From Ochrobactrum sp. Marseille-Q0166 (lineage in GTDB: Bacteria > Pseudomonadota > Alphaproteobacteria > Rhizobiales > Rhizobiaceae), in assembly GCF_014397025.1 (NCBI RefSeq), contig NZ_JACJUO010000001.1, positions 434,001 through 498,000 of the forward strand: DNA of 64,000 nucleotides, given 5' to 3'. The notes under the pieces are model-generated. The model was not told where the DNA came from and did no database searches. It saw only the letters and a program-made list of their open reading frames with translations. The position numbers were made by a program, and so were the translations under genes. Shown in pieces: positions 40,047 through 49,640 of the stretch (the stretch's first letter is position 1; every line of letters starts with the position of its first letter).

Positions 40047-41456
40047 ATGAGCGCGCCGCGTACACTTTATGACAAGATTTGGGACGACCATGTAGTGGAT
40101 CAGCAGGACGATGGTACCTGCCTCCTTTATATTGATCGCCATCTTGTGCACGAAGTGACAAGCCCGCAGGCCTTTGAAGGTCTGCGCATGGCTGGACGTC
40201 AGGTGCGTCATCCAGAGAAGACGCTGGCCGTGGTCGATCATAATGTTCCGACATCGCCGGACCGTATCAACGGAATCAAGAACGAGGAAAGCCGCATTCA
40301 GGTTGAGGCGCTCGCTAAGAATGCAGCCGATTTCGGCGTTGAGTATTATTCAGAGCGTGACCGCCGTCAGGGCGTCGTGCACATTGTTGGGCCGGAACAG
40401 GGCTTCACGCTTCCCGGCATGACGATTGTTTGTGGCGACAGCCATACCTCGACGCATGGGGCTTTCGGCTCTCTGGCACATGGCATCGGTACGTCGGAAG
40501 TTGAGCACGTGCTTGCAACCCAGACGCTAATCCAGAAAAAAGCAAAGAATATGCTGGTGCGCGTTGAGGGTGAACTGGCTCCGGGCGTCACTGCCAAGGA
40601 CATCACGCTCGCTATTATCGGCGAAATTGGTACGGCAGGCGGCACCGGCTACGTGATCGAATATGCAGGCAGCGCCATTCGTTCGCTGTCGATGGAAGGT
40701 CGCATGACAGTCTGCAACATGTCGATTGAAGGCGGCGCACGCGCTGGTCTGATTGCGCCGGATGAAACGACTTTCGCTTATGTACGTGGCAAGCCACGCG
40801 CACCAAAGGGCGATGCGCTTGAACAGGCGATTGGCTACTGGAAGACGCTGCATTCGGATGAAGGTGCGCATTTCGACAAGATCGTCGAGCTGGATGCTGC
40901 CAAGATTTCGCCAGTCGTTTCCTGGGGCTCATCGCCTGAAGATGTCGTCTTCGTCACTGATATTGTTCCTAATCCGGACGAGATCAAGGATGAAACCAAG
41001 CGTGCATCCAAGTGGCGTGCTCTTGATTATATGGGCCTGAAGCCAGGCACCAAGATGACTGACATCAAGATCGACCGCGTTTTCATCGGCTCGTGCACCA
41101 ATGGACGTATCGAAGATCTGCGCGATGCAGCGCGCATGGCTGCTGGCAAGAAGGTCGCTGATGGTGTCAACGCCATGATCGTTCCGGGCTCGGGTCTTGT
41201 GAAGGAGCAGGCGGAAGCTGAAGGCCTCGACAAGATTTTCATTGAAGCAGGTTTTGATTGGCGCGAGCCGGGCTGCTCGATGTGCCTTGCCATGAATGAC
41301 GACCGCTTGAAGCCGGGTGAACGTTGCGCTTCCACCTCGAACCGTAATTTCGAAGGCCGTCAGGGCTTCAAGGGCCGCACACATCTGGTATCGCCAGCTA
41401 TGGCAGCGGCAGCGGCAATTGCCGGTCATTTCGTGGATATTCGTGACTGGAACTGA
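40047..41456 (+). CDS. leuC: 3-isopropylmalate dehydratase large subunit
   Basis: 469 residues. With LeuD isomerises 2- to 3-isopropylmalate in leucine synthesis. An aconitase-family enzyme: substrate loops [20 protein letters not shown] and [14 protein letters not shown], and three [4Fe-4S] cysteines in GSCTNGR and [10 protein letters not shown]. leuD is not adjacent; the gene is flanked by its own promoter and terminator. Normal length. Confidence 0.97.
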   Translation: MSAPRTLYDKIWDDHVVDQQDDGTCLLYIDRHLVHEVTSPQAFEGLRMAGRQVRHPEKTLAVVDHNVPTSPDRINGIKNEESRIQVEALAKNAADFGVEYYSERDRRQGVVHIVGPEQGFTLPGMTIVCGDSHTSTHGAFGSLAHGIGTSEVEHVLATQTLIQKKAKNMLVRVEGELAPGVTAKDITLAIIGEIGTAGGTGYVIEYAGSAIRSLSMEGRMTVCNMSIEGGARAGLIAPDETTFAYVRGKPRAPKGDALEQAIGYWKTLHSDEGAHFDKIVELDAAKISPVVSWGSSPEDVVFVTDIVPNPDEIKDETKRASKWRALDYMGLKPGTKMTDIKIDRVFIGSCTNGRIEDLRDAARMAAGKKVADGVNAMIVPGSGLVKEQAEAEGLDKIFIEAGFDWREPGCSMCLAMNDDRLKPGERCASTSNRNFEGRQGFKGRTHLVSPAMAAAAAIAGHFVDIRDWN

Positions 41457-41478
41457 TATCCGCCAAGAGACGATTTAA

Positions 41479-41508
41479 AAAAACCGCCGGGGCGATCCGG
41501 CGGTTTTT
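41479..41508 (+). terminator. Terminator after leuC
   Basis: Stem AAAAACCGCCGG (41479-41490) / CCGGCGGTTTTT (41497-41508), loop GGCGAT. Confidence 0.92.
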
Positions 41509-41535
41509 ATGTTTCATAAAGAACGCGTAAGGTTT

Positions 41536-41574
41536 GCATCTAAATTAGATGCTTTTTCACCATTTTAATCTAAT
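41536..41574 (+). promoter_or_regulatory. 17-bp perfect palindrome upstream of the diguanylate cyclase gene
   Basis: GCATCTAAATTAGATGC (41536-41552) is a perfect palindrome around a single A. A further half-site ATCTAAT follows at 41568-41574. The element is 67 bp before the ORF start, between the leuC terminator and the diguanylate cyclase gene, a position expected for a dimeric repressor or activator site. Confidence 0.55.
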
Positions 41575-41618
41575 ATGTTTCAAACACATGGTGTGCGGCT
41601 TCAAGCACCTGTAGGCAT

Positions 41619-42893
41619 GTGTGCCGGGATGGATGGATGGACGGTGCAGAGTTCATACTGCTGATCAACATGACCGTATCCGGTCTGTTTGCATTTACGT
41701 TTCTTGGTATTGCTGCCTATGCGCGTGATAATGCTGCTGCTCCGGTTTTTGCCTTGGGCTTCGTTTTTGCGATGCTCTATTTCTTAACCGAATTGCTTAT
41801 TCCGTCGATACCAAACCAGAAGCTTGGCTACATGCTCGGTTTCACGGCTTACCTGATAACGCTTGCTTGTTTGGTGATAGGTCTCGCTCGGATGTACTCA
41901 TCACCTGTGCCATGGTGGCAACTCGGATTTCTGCTTGCCGCGTCGCTGGCGTTAATCTTCGGTATATATGACATTGCCCGTAGCAAAATGGTGGGGCGAA
42001 TTCTTTATCAGCTGCCATACTGTGTGATGTTACTGCTGGCTGTATGGGTGATAGTGCGCGGACGATCAAACAGCCGCGTGCAAACGCGACCGTTTGGTCG
42101 GTCATGGGGCGCATTTGATGGCTTAATGGCAGGATTATTTTCGATCAGTGCTCTTCATTTTTTGATGAAGCCTGTTCTCGCTACACTTGTCGGTGGAGTG
42201 GGAGCCAACCCCAACGACTATATTCAGACTGACTATGCCCTGCTGGTGCAGTCTATTGGTGCTGGACTTTCGGTTGCTGCCGGTCTTTTGCTGTTACTGA
42301 GCTTGATGGGCGAACTGATTTCGGATGTCACTTTGCGCTCGGAGACCGATCAGCTTTCCGGTCTTCTCAACCGGCGCGGCTTTGAGTTTCGCGCTGAAGC
42401 AGCTATCGAAAAATCCAAACGCATGCGGCAGGCTCTCTCACTGATTGTTTGCGATATCGATTTTTTCAAGGCCATCAACGACACCCACGGACATTCTTTA
42501 GGCGATCGGGTGATTGCTATTTTTGCGGATGAGTTGCGGCGCTCTGCCGTAACAAAAGGTGGGATTGCTGCTCGTATGGGCGGTGAAGAGTTTGCGGTTT
42601 TGTTACCAGGCCATACAATTCAATCGGCATGGCGCTTTGCGGAACGTGTTCGATTGGCATGTGCCGATCTGGCGCTTCCCACCGCTCGTGGTGATGTCCC
42701 TTTCACGGTCAGTTTCGGTGTAACGGAGATGGAGTTCGATGACTTTTTCTCCGATGTCTACAAGCGTGCCGATGGTGCGTTGTATGAAGCCAAGAAAAAT
42801 GGTCGCAATTGTGTTCGTACGGCGCTTCCAATGATGCTTGATGACAATGTAGTAGAGTTTCGAGGAACTGGCAGCGGGCGCAAGCTTATCTGA
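41619..42893 (+). CDS. Membrane-bound diguanylate cyclase (GGDEF)
   Basis: 424 residues. The N-terminal half has about six transmembrane helices with no recognised sensor domain; the C-terminal GGDEF domain (about 250-405) makes cyclic di-GMP. The active-site loop is GGEEF (321-325), with DQLSGLLNRRGF, CDIDFFKAINDTHGHSLGD and YKRADGALYEAKKNGRN all intact, so it should be catalytically active. The RxxD inhibitory site five residues before GGEEF is absent (TKGG there), suggesting no product feedback. Starts at 41619 or 41637 are both possible. No EAL domain. Confidence 0.92.
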   Translation: MCRDGWMDGAEFILLINMTVSGLFAFTFLGIAAYARDNAAAPVFALGFVFAMLYFLTELLIPSIPNQKLGYMLGFTAYLITLACLVIGLARMYSSPVPWWQLGFLLAASLALIFGIYDIARSKMVGRILYQLPYCVMLLLAVWVIVRGRSNSRVQTRPFGRSWGAFDGLMAGLFSISALHFLMKPVLATLVGGVGANPNDYIQTDYALLVQSIGAGLSVAAGLLLLLSLMGELISDVTLRSETDQLSGLLNRRGFEFRAEAAIEKSKRMRQALSLIVCDIDFFKAINDTHGHSLGDRVIAIFADELRRSAVTKGGIAARMGGEEFAVLLPGHTIQSAWRFAERVRLACADLALPTARGDVPFTVSFGVTEMEFDDFFSDVYKRADGALYEAKKNGRNCVRTALPMMLDDNVVEFRGTGSGRKLI

Positions 42894-42986
42894 ATTGCGT
42901 GCTATGTGCTTTACCTTTGGGCGGGCTGTTGTTTACAATTGCAGGACTACCTTTTGGGGAAATATGTTTTGGAGGAAAGATTGCTC

Positions 42987-43445
42987 ATGAGCACAGATCA
43001 TGCCGTCGATATTGCACTTTTGCACCTGCGTGATGCTCATGAGTTTGCACCACTGTTGGCAAGCTATGCGCAGGCATTGAAGCGGGGTGCGCCCCGCCGT
43101 CCGGACGAGTTTTATGCCGAACATCTTTTGCAGGATCGCGCCACCGAGATTCTAGGTGCTCGTGTTGATGGCAATCTGGTCGGCTTCGTAATCTTCTACG
43201 ACCTTCCGGAACCGGTTTCAGGTCTGCGCGCCGGTCAGGTGGACCATATTTATGTGCATCATGATCATCGTGGCAAAGGCATAGCGAAGGCCCTGATCGA
43301 TCTGCTCGCCGACAAGGCAGAAGAGCGCAGCTGGTCCAAGCTCGTCCTCAATGCGCCCCGCGTACCGGAAGATGGCCGCAAGCTCTATGAGCAGGTTGCA
43401 GCTGCTGCCGACTGGTCAAGCTACGTGATTCGCTTCGGCAACTAA
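42987..43445 (+). CDS. GNAT family N-acetyltransferase
   Basis: 152 residues. The acetyl-CoA-binding motif A is VDHIYVHHDHRGKGIAKALIDLLADKA, preceded by the strand NLVGFVIFYDLPEP. The C-terminal VLNAPRVPEDGRKLYEQVAAAADW is the B motif. GGAGGAAAG at 42971-42979 places the start at 42987; a longer frame from 42906 lacks a ribosome-binding site. The acetylated substrate is unknown. It lies 94 bp after the diguanylate cyclase. Confidence 0.9.
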   Translation: MSTDHAVDIALLHLRDAHEFAPLLASYAQALKRGAPRRPDEFYAEHLLQDRATEILGARVDGNLVGFVIFYDLPEPVSGLRAGQVDHIYVHHDHRGKGIAKALIDLLADKAEERSWSKLVLNAPRVPEDGRKLYEQVAAAADWSSYVIRFGN

Positions 43446-43903
43446 CTTCAGCTACAAAAGTGGATGAAATTACACATGTTTTTCGGGATTGCGGACTTCA
43501 ATCGTTTAAAATCCGGAATCACGCGAAAGTGTGGTAGAGGTGCGACCAATTGTTAGTCTTTTGGTGAAAAAGCTTCTTTGACGTAGTGGTAAAAGCGCAG
43601 TAGAAAGCGCCACATAGGGTCGTACGACACGATCCAGCCACATTTTCTGGGTCGTGTCGGCGCAGGATCGAAGATTTTGTTTCCTGCGTTGTGAGCGACA
43701 TCGAACTCGGTTTTACCGCATCGCTCCGAAAATCGTTTCTGATTTTTGGAAAGTATGATGCGCAGATTAAAGAAGTTGGAGCGTTCTTCGTGAGTCCATT
43801 CGGACACAAGAAGCTCCAAATGAACCGGCCATTCGTTTCATTGTGCCAGTAAGAGACTGGCAAGATGAAATGGGTAGAAACGTCAGGGAAGCCCACGAGA
43901 GCC
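43446..43903. other. 458-bp region before sdhC with a large hairpin and possible gene remnant
   Basis: The clearest feature is a 13-bp inverted repeat, CGACACGATCCAG (43625-43637) / CTGGGTCGTGTCG (43647-43659), with one G-T type mismatch and a 9-base loop. On the minus strand a frame of roughly 95 codons (about 43837 down to 43553) without an ATG reads like plausible protein, with many charged and aromatic residues, and could be a decayed gene; a 128-codon frame overlaps it. Neither has a ribosome-binding site, so I call no gene. The sdhC promoter should lie in the right part. Confidence 0.4.
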
Positions 43904-44302
43904 ATGACACAACCGACCGCTACGCGTCAGCGTCCTTTGTCGCCACATTTGTCGATTTATCGACCAAAGATCACGATGACGATGTCAATCATCCATCGTA
44001 TAACCGGCGGCACGCTTTATTTCGGAACCCTCCTGCTCGCTGCATGGCTAATTGCCGCTGCTATCGGAGAAGATGCCTTCAACATGGTGAGCTGGGTCTA
44101 TAGTTCATGGATCGGCTATCTGGTTCTGTTCGGCTATACTTGGGCGCTTCTGCACCATCTGGCCGGCGGCGTACGCCATTTCATCTGGGACATGGGTGCC
44201 GGACTTGAAAAGCATACAGCCAGCAAGATCGCTTGGCTGACGCTGGCCTTCTCGCTGCCTGCGACGATCCTTGTTTGGGTTGTTGCTTTCGCAGTGCGCT
44301 GA
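43904..44302 (+). CDS. sdhC: Succinate dehydrogenase cytochrome b556 subunit
   Basis: 132 residues. One of two membrane anchors of complex II that bind heme b and ubiquinone. The signature RPLSPHLSIYRPKITMTMS is followed by IIHRITGG and three transmembrane helices; the heme-ligand histidine is in LLHHLAGGVRHFIWD. The ATG at 43904 is chosen from the usual family N-terminus (MTQPTATRQRPLSPH). First gene of sdhCDAB, 13 bp before sdhD. Confidence 0.95.
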   Translation: MTQPTATRQRPLSPHLSIYRPKITMTMSIIHRITGGTLYFGTLLLAAWLIAAAIGEDAFNMVSWVYSSWIGYLVLFGYTWALLHHLAGGVRHFIWDMGAGLEKHTASKIAWLTLAFSLPATILVWVVAFAVR

Positions 44303-44315
44303 AAGGAGTTCTGAC

Positions 44316-44699
44316 ATGAACGATATGCGTACACCTCTCGGCAAAGTTCGTGGTCTTGGTTCGGCCAAAGAAGGCACTGGCCATTTCTGGTTTCAGCGTA
44401 TGAGTGCTGTCGCACTTGTCCCGCTGGTCCTGTTTTTCATAGGTCTGGTTATTTCACTTCATGGCGCCAGCTACGCGGAAGTGAAAGCTGTTCTTGCACA
44501 GCCGTTTACAGCTCTGGTGATGGCGCTGTTCGTGCTGACCGGCGTTTACCACATGCGTCTTGGCATGCAGGTTATTATTGAAGATTACATTCACGGCGAA
44601 GGCCTGAAGGTCCTGCTCGTCATGCTCAACACCTTCTTCACCGTTGTTGTTGGTGTGGCTTGCGTCTATGCGATCCTCAAGCTGAGCTTCGGAGGTTGA
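44316..44699 (+). CDS. sdhD: Succinate dehydrogenase hydrophobic membrane anchor
   Basis: 127 residues, three transmembrane helices. The conserved [17 protein letters not shown] and the heme/quinone-side [19 protein letters not shown] are present. GAAAGGAG precedes the ATG at 44316. It ends 7 bp before sdhA. Confidence 0.95.
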   Translation: MNDMRTPLGKVRGLGSAKEGTGHFWFQRMSAVALVPLVLFFIGLVISLHGASYAEVKAVLAQPFTALVMALFVLTGVYHMRLGMQVIIEDYIHGEGLKVLLVMLNTFFTVVVGVACVYAILKLSFGG

Positions 44700-44706
44700 T
44701 AGCCCG

Positions 44707-46551
44707 ATGGCTAGTGCAGAAAAAAACGCGGCCAGTGCTGCGGGCGAAAAGAACTACAAGTTTGTAGATCACAAGTTCGACGTTGTTGTTGTTGGTGCCG
44801 GTGGCGCGGGTCTTCGCGCAACGCTCGGCATGGCTGAGCAGGGGTTTAAAACCGCCTGTATCACCAAGGTTTTCCCAACGCGTTCGCACACGGTTGCAGC
44901 GCAGGGCGGCATTGCCGCTTCGTTGAAAAATATGGGGCCGGATAGCTGGCAGTGGCATATGTACGACACCGTCAAGGGGTCTGACTGGCTGGGCGATACG
45001 GATGCCATGGAATATCTGGCGCGTGAAGCGCCGGCTGCGGTTTATGAGCTGGAACATTACGGCGTTCCGTTCTCGCGTACCGAAGAAGGCAAAATCTATC
45101 AGCGCCCATTCGGCGGCCACATGCAGAATTTTGGCGATGGTCCACCCGTACAGCGCACCTGTGCGGCCGCTGACCGTACCGGTCATGCGATCCTGCACAC
45201 GCTTTACGGCCAGTCGCTGAAAAACAATGCGCAGTTTTTCATCGAATATTTTGCGCTTGATCTGATCATGACTGACGGTGTGTGCACCGGCGTTGTTGCC
45301 TGGAATCTTGATGACGGCACGATCCATCGCTTCTCTGCCAAGATGGTGGTTCTGGCGACGGGTGGTTACGGCCGTTCGTATTTCTCGGCAACCTCGGCTC
45401 ATACGTGTACCGGCGATGGTGGTGGCATGGCAGCACGCGCCGGCCTCCCGCTTCAGGACATGGAATTTGTTCAGTTCCATCCAACCGGCATTTATGGCGC
45501 AGGTTGCCTGATTACTGAAGGTGCACGCGGTGAAGGCGGCTATCTCGTCAATTCCGAAGGTGAACGCTTCATGGAGCGTTATGCACCTTCCGCCAAGGAC
45601 CTTGCTTCGCGTGACGTTGTTTCGCGCTGCATGACCATGGAAATCCGCGCTGGTCGCGGCGTTGGCAAGAATAAGGATCACATTTATCTACATCTCGACC
45701 ATCTTGATCCAGCTGTTCTGCATGAACGCCTGCCGGGTATTTCGGAGTCGGCCAAGATTTTCGCAGGCGTCGATGTGACAAAGGAGCCGATTCCGGTTCT
45801 GCCAACCGTTCACTACAATATGGGCGGCATTCCAACCAATTATTGGGGCGAAGTGCTGAATCCGACGAAAGAAGATCCTGACCGTGTTCAGCCAGGCCTG
45901 ATGGCTGTGGGTGAAGCAGGGTGTGCTTCGGTACATGGTGCCAACCGTCTTGGCTCCAACTCGCTGATTGATCTTGTGGTGTTTGGCCGTGCGGCTGCAA
46001 TCCGCGCTGGCGAAGTCATCGACCGCGCTGCGAAAATTCCTGACATCAACGAAGCAGCCGTCGATAAGATCATGGATCGCTTCCATCGCCTGCGTTATGC
46101 CAACGGCTCGACACCAACCGCAGAACTGCGCGAGAAAATGCAGCGTACCATGCAGGAAGATGCAGCCGTTTTCCGTACTTCTGAATCGCTCAAGCAAGGC
46201 GTCGAGCGTATGTCCGCAATCTGGAAAGAACTGCCTGACGTTAAGGTCAGTGACCGTTCGATGATCTGGAATTCGGATCTCGTTGAAACGCTGGAACTGG
46301 AAAATCTGATGGCAAACGCGATGGTGACAGTCGTTTCGGCTGAAGCCCGTCAAGAAAGCCGCGGTGCGCATGCGCATGAGGATTTCCCGGACCGTAACGA
46401 CGCCGAATGGCGTAAACACACTCTGTCCTGGTTGTCGCCAAATGGCGATGTGAAGCTGGATTATCGCCCTGTTCATCTCGATCCACTGACGACCGAGGAA
46501 GAGGGCGGCATCAGCCTGGCCAAGATTGCGCCTAAGAAGCGCGTTTACTGA
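44707..46551 (+). CDS. sdhA: Succinate dehydrogenase flavoprotein subunit
   Basis: 614 residues. Oxidises succinate to fumarate with covalent FAD. The nucleotide fold [20 protein letters not shown], the FAD-linked histidine in [15 protein letters not shown], the substrate loop [11 protein letters not shown] and the arginine region ALPTVHYN-like [14 protein letters not shown] are intact, and so is the C-terminal RPVHLDPL. Normal length. 15 bp before sdhB. Confidence 0.97.
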   Translation: MASAEKNAASAAGEKNYKFVDHKFDVVVVGAGGAGLRATLGMAEQGFKTACITKVFPTRSHTVAAQGGIAASLKNMGPDSWQWHMYDTVKGSDWLGDTDAMEYLAREAPAAVYELEHYGVPFSRTEEGKIYQRPFGGHMQNFGDGPPVQRTCAAADRTGHAILHTLYGQSLKNNAQFFIEYFALDLIMTDGVCTGVVAWNLDDGTIHRFSAKMVVLATGGYGRSYFSATSAHTCTGDGGGMAARAGLPLQDMEFVQFHPTGIYGAGCLITEGARGEGGYLVNSEGERFMERYAPSAKDLASRDVVSRCMTMEIRAGRGVGKNKDHIYLHLDHLDPAVLHERLPGISESAKIFAGVDVTKEPIPVLPTVHYNMGGIPTNYWGEVLNPTKEDPDRVQPGLMAVGEAGCASVHGANRLGSNSLIDLVVFGRAAAIRAGEVIDRAAKIPDINEAAVDKIMDRFHRLRYANGSTPTAELREKMQRTMQEDAAVFRTSESLKQGVERMSAIWKELPDVKVSDRSMIWNSDLVETLELENLMANAMVTVVSAEARQESRGAHAHEDFPDRNDAEWRKHTLSWLSPNGDVKLDYRPVHLDPLTTEEEGGISLAKIAPKKRVY

Positions 46552-46566
46552 TCGAGGGGATGAGCA

Positions 46567-47346
46567 ATGGTTGAACTCGCACTTCCCAAGAATTCCCGTA
46601 TGCAGGAAGGCAAGACCTGGCCGCGTCCAGATGGCGCCAAGAATGTGACGGAATTCCGCATTTATCGCTGGTCGCCGGATGACGACGCAAATCCAAGCAT
46701 CGATACCTATTATATCGATCGCGATGATTGCGGCCCGATGGTGCTCGATGGTCTGCTCTACATCAAGAACAAGATCGATCCGACGCTGACGCTGCGCCGT
46801 TCATGCCGTGAGGGCATTTGCGGTTCCTGCGCAATGAACATCGATGGTGCTAACACGCTCGCCTGTACCAAAGGCATGGATGAGATCAAGGGTTCCATTA
46901 AGGTCTACCCGCTGCCGCATATGCCGGTAGTGAAGGATCTGGTGCCTGATCTGAGCAACTTCTATGCTCAGCACCGTTCGATTGAGCCTTGGCTCAAGAC
47001 GGTTTCGCCAGAGCCGCAGAAGGAGTGGCTTCAAAGCCACGAAGATCGTCAGAAGCTCGATGGTCTTTACGAGTGCATTCTCTGCGCTTGCTGCTCGACC
47101 TCGTGCCCAAGCTACTGGTGGAATGGCGACCGTTACCTTGGACCAGCTGTGCTGCTTCAGGCCTATCGCTGGCTGATCGATAGCCGCGATGAAGCGAAGG
47201 GCGAACGTCTCGATAACCTCGAAGATCCGTTCCGCCTGTATCGCTGCCACACGATCATGAACTGCGCGCAAACTTGCCCGAAGGGTCTTAACCCGGCCAA
47301 GGCGATTGCCGAAATCAAGAAGATGATGGTCGAGCGCCGTGTTTAA
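46567..47346 (+). CDS. sdhB: Succinate dehydrogenase iron-sulfur subunit
   Basis: 259 residues. Carries electrons from FAD to ubiquinone through three clusters: the [2Fe-2S] site [15 protein letters not shown] ... LAC, the [4Fe-4S] site [12 protein letters not shown], and the [3Fe-4S] site [17 protein letters not shown]. The [16 protein letters not shown] segment lies at the quinone interface. Last gene of the operon, followed by a terminator at 47370. Confidence 0.97.
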   Translation: MVELALPKNSRMQEGKTWPRPDGAKNVTEFRIYRWSPDDDANPSIDTYYIDRDDCGPMVLDGLLYIKNKIDPTLTLRRSCREGICGSCAMNIDGANTLACTKGMDEIKGSIKVYPLPHMPVVKDLVPDLSNFYAQHRSIEPWLKTVSPEPQKEWLQSHEDRQKLDGLYECILCACCSTSCPSYWWNGDRYLGPAVLLQAYRWLIDSRDEAKGERLDNLEDPFRLYRCHTIMNCAQTCPKGLNPAKAIAEIKKMMVERRV

Positions 47347-47369
47347 TCGCGACCGCTTCTTGCTGAATT

Positions 47370-47395
47370 AAAGGGAGGTCTTGCTTCCCTTTTCT
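47370..47395 (+). terminator. Terminator after sdhB
   Basis: Stem AAAGGGA (47370-47376) / TCCCTTT (47386-47392), loop GGTCTTGCT, followed by T-rich sequence. The stem is modest. Confidence 0.65.
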
Positions 47396-47473
47396 TTTGC
47401 GGAGACTTGATTTTTCTGAGTTGGCAATATTAGATCTGGAAGCAGAAACTTACCGCTGTTTCAAAGGTCCATT

Positions 47474-47845
47474 ATGCTTGATCATATCGGCTTCAATATT
47501 TCCAGCATGCCCAGATCCTGCGCTTTCTATGATGCGGCACTTGCACCGCTCGGTATTACGCGAGCAATGGAGTTCGGTGATTGGATCGGTTATGGTCGCA
47601 ATGGCAAACCGGAATTCTGGATCGGAAAGCAAAAAGGCTCAAAGCTGGAAGGTGTGCTGCACGTCGCTTTTTCAACGGGCACCCGTTCCGAAGTGGACCG
47701 CTTCTATGAAGCGGCAATGGCTGCAGGCGGGCGTGACAATGGCAAACCGGGGATACGTGAACATTATCACCCGGATTATTATGCAGCGTTTGTAACCGAT
47801 CCTGACGGGCATAATATCGAAGCCGTCTGCCATCTGCCGGAATGA
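47474..47845 (+). CDS. VOC (glyoxalase/bleomycin-resistance) family protein
   Basis: 123 residues of the vicinal-oxygen-chelate fold. LDHIGFNISSMPRSCAFYDAALAPLG is the first beta-alpha-beta-beta-beta unit with a metal-ligand histidine; the second is LHVAFSTGTRSEVDRFYEAAMAAGGRDNG ... YAAFVTDPDGHNIEAVCH with the conserved DPDGHNIE glutamate. The substrate is unknown; a lyase, dioxygenase or resistance role cannot be chosen from the sequence. It is convergent with the OsmC gene. Confidence 0.9.
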   Translation: MLDHIGFNISSMPRSCAFYDAALAPLGITRAMEFGDWIGYGRNGKPEFWIGKQKGSKLEGVLHVAFSTGTRSEVDRFYEAAMAAGGRDNGKPGIREHYHPDYYAAFVTDPDGHNIEAVCHLPE

Positions 47846-47848
47846 AAG

Positions 47849-47873
47849 AAGCGGGCATTGCCCGCTTTTTTTT
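47849..47873. terminator. Terminator between the VOC and OsmC genes
   Basis: Stem AAGCGGGC (47849-47856) / GCCCGCTT (47860-47867), loop ATT, followed by eight T, partly overlapping the start of the convergent OsmC gene's end. Confidence 0.85.
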
Positions 47874-47875
47874 GA

Positions 47876-48313
47876 TCAGACCAGCTTCGCGTCGAGCGTG
47901 ACTTCTATCGCACCGAGTGCTTTTGAAAGTGGACACGTCTTTTCAGCCGTTTCCGCCAATTTTTGAAAATCGCTATCCGTAATTCCTGGAATAGTCGCAT
48001 TGAGTGATAATGCGCTGCGGGTAATCTCAAAACCACCGCCACTGGCAGGAACGACTGTTACTGTAGCGGTAGCTTCCAGTTTTTCAGCAGGTGTGCCGTT
48101 TTGGGTGAGTAGCGCGGAGAGGTTCATTGCAAAGCACCCCGCATGGGCCGCCCCCAGCAGTTCCTCGGGATTTGTACCAGCGCGCCCGCTTTCATCCTCA
48201 AAGCGCGCCTTGAAATCATAGGGGAGGTCTTTGAGCGCGCCGCTCTGCGTATTGAGCGTGCCTTTACCCTCCTTGAGTGTACCTTTCCAGACTGCGGTTG
48301 CTTTTCTGTCCAT
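47876..48313 (-). CDS. OsmC family peroxiredoxin
   Basis: 145 residues. Reduces organic hydroperoxides through two redox cysteines, C60-region HAGCFAMNLS and late KTCPLSKALG, with the family's N-terminal KATAVWKGTLKEGKGTLNT and GTNPEELLGAAHA. It belongs to the OsmC rather than the Ohr branch as judged by the start and the TNPEELL motif. It has its own position between a convergent VOC gene and the membrane-protein gene at 48377. Confidence 0.92.
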   Translation of the reverse strand: MDRKATAVWKGTLKEGKGTLNTQSGALKDLPYDFKARFEDESGRAGTNPEELLGAAHAGCFAMNLSALLTQNGTPAEKLEATATVTVVPASGGGFEITRSALSLNATIPGITDSDFQKLAETAEKTCPLSKALGAIEVTLDAKLV

Positions 48314-48376
48314 GGGGAAGCTCCTCTCGATTGGTTTCTTTCAACCAGATAGGGCAGCTTCCCATGGTTTCCAGTG

Positions 48377-49561
48377 TCAGTTTTGGGGAAACCTACGGTT
48401 CGTATCGACCGCCCATGCCAGCGAAAGCATCAGAACAATGATGATGATCATATTGAAGAAAAAGCGATCATAGGGCATCGGAAAGTAAACAAATTTGCCG
48501 AGAATTCCGATGACCATCGCAAAGACGATACCATTCAAGCGTGGTATATCGGTTTTGATCCCCGCCTTCGCCATCGCTGCCCAGGCAACGGCTGCCACCA
48601 AAAGAATGGAGGGCCAGCTTTCAAGATAAAGCGCCAGAATGATCCCACGAATATAGGCTTTGACGAGCAGGACGATCGAAAAATCTGGCTTAAATTCAGT
48701 CATGGAACTCTGCATCTCGATGCAGGTGAAATAAAGATGCGCCCACCAGCCGGGATGTCCGGCAGCTTTCTCCATCATCAGACCTGCTACGATGCAGACG
48801 ACAAAGGCGGTCAGCAATGGAAGTTTCCGCCAGCGAAACAGGACAGCCGTAATCAGTAGAGCAAATATCATGATGATGTTGTCTGGACGGATTGCGAAAG
48901 AAAGCACGAGCAGCAAGGCACCGAGCCAGTCACGCTCGCGCAGAATAGCGAAAATGGCAGCGAAAGAAAGCGCTGCCATAGCGATATCCGGAAACACCGC
49001 TGATGTTATCGGGCCATAACCGGCCAGCAAAAGTGCGGGTCCAACCAGCAGCCCTGCCTGAAGCGCATTATAGCTACTGAGCAGCCAAAGCATAAGCAGC
49101 CCGGTGGCAAACGCCGACGCAATACTGATCAGATGTCCACCACGGACCAGCCCGGTATAGGGCTCAATCCAGCGCAGCAGTTGAATATAGCCTGCTTTGA
49201 CGCGGTACATGACGAGTTGAGATTTGAAATTATCGGGGCTTGTCCACTGATCACTTCGATAGCCCTCACCGTATTTCAGCGCTTGCAGCTCGCCTTCTGT
49301 CGTTACTTCTGCGACTTGTCGCCATGTTTCTGTATGCAACTCGACCGCATCTGGATATCGGTTTTCCAGTGCAGTCGCGATATAGGGGATCATGTCCCAA
49401 TTATGATCGGGCTTTATGACTGTATAGATTATGGCGGTTGCCATAGCGGCAATAATGGCCAGCGCGCCGGCGATTTTGGATAGTTTGTGAACGCATTTCG
49501 TTGACCACAGTCCTGCCTGTATCTGCAGGATTTGGTCGATCAATCGCTCATTGGTATGCAT
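48377..49561 (-). CDS. Polytopic membrane protein, GT-C glycosyltransferase-like topology
   Basis: 394 residues with about ten transmembrane helices. The first helix (ALAIIAAMATAIIYTVIKP) is followed by a periplasmic loop beginning DHNWDMIPYIATALENRYPDAVELH, whose early acidic residues after the first helix recall the catalytic loop of GT-C glycosyltransferases. Later features are ISIASAFATGLLMLWLLSSY, LLAGYGPITSAVFPDIAMAA and AIRPDNIIMIFALL. I do not recognise a named family; it could be a glycan or lipid-linked sugar transferase or a polymer-related protein. Its start at 49561 precedes by 79 bp the end of the ubiquinone hydroxylase gene. Confidence 0.75.
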   Translation of the reverse strand: MHTNERLIDQILQIQAGLWSTKCVHKLSKIAGALAIIAAMATAIIYTVIKPDHNWDMIPYIATALENRYPDAVELHTETWRQVAEVTTEGELQALKYGEGYRSDQWTSPDNFKSQLVMYRVKAGYIQLLRWIEPYTGLVRGGHLISIASAFATGLLMLWLLSSYNALQAGLLVGPALLLAGYGPITSAVFPDIAMAALSFAAIFAILRERDWLGALLLVLSFAIRPDNIIMIFALLITAVLFRWRKLPLLTAFVVCIVAGLMMEKAAGHPGWWAHLYFTCIEMQSSMTEFKPDFSIVLLVKAYIRGIILALYLESWPSILLVAAVAWAAMAKAGIKTDIPRLNGIVFAMVIGILGKFVYFPMPYDRFFFNMIIIIVLMLSLAWAVDTNRRFPQN

Positions 49562-49640
49562 GCGCTGAGGCCCCCACGCCTATGTTAAGTCTTACTTTTT
49601 TTAACAGACGCGAAAGCTTTTTCCAGTATGCGTGTGATAC

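Noticed and set aside
43600..43700. tRNA gene around the large hairpin
   Set aside because: No cloverleaf, no TTCGA arm and no acceptor stem; a single long stem-loop only.
43519..43905. 128-codon minus-strand frame before sdhC as a gene
   Set aside because: No ribosome-binding site, no domain, and it overlaps the sdhC start; kept only as part of a possible gene remnant.
44677..45681. 334-codon minus-strand frame opposite sdhA
   Set aside because: Antisense to an intact flavoprotein gene; composition is histidine- and threonine-heavy and unlike a real protein.
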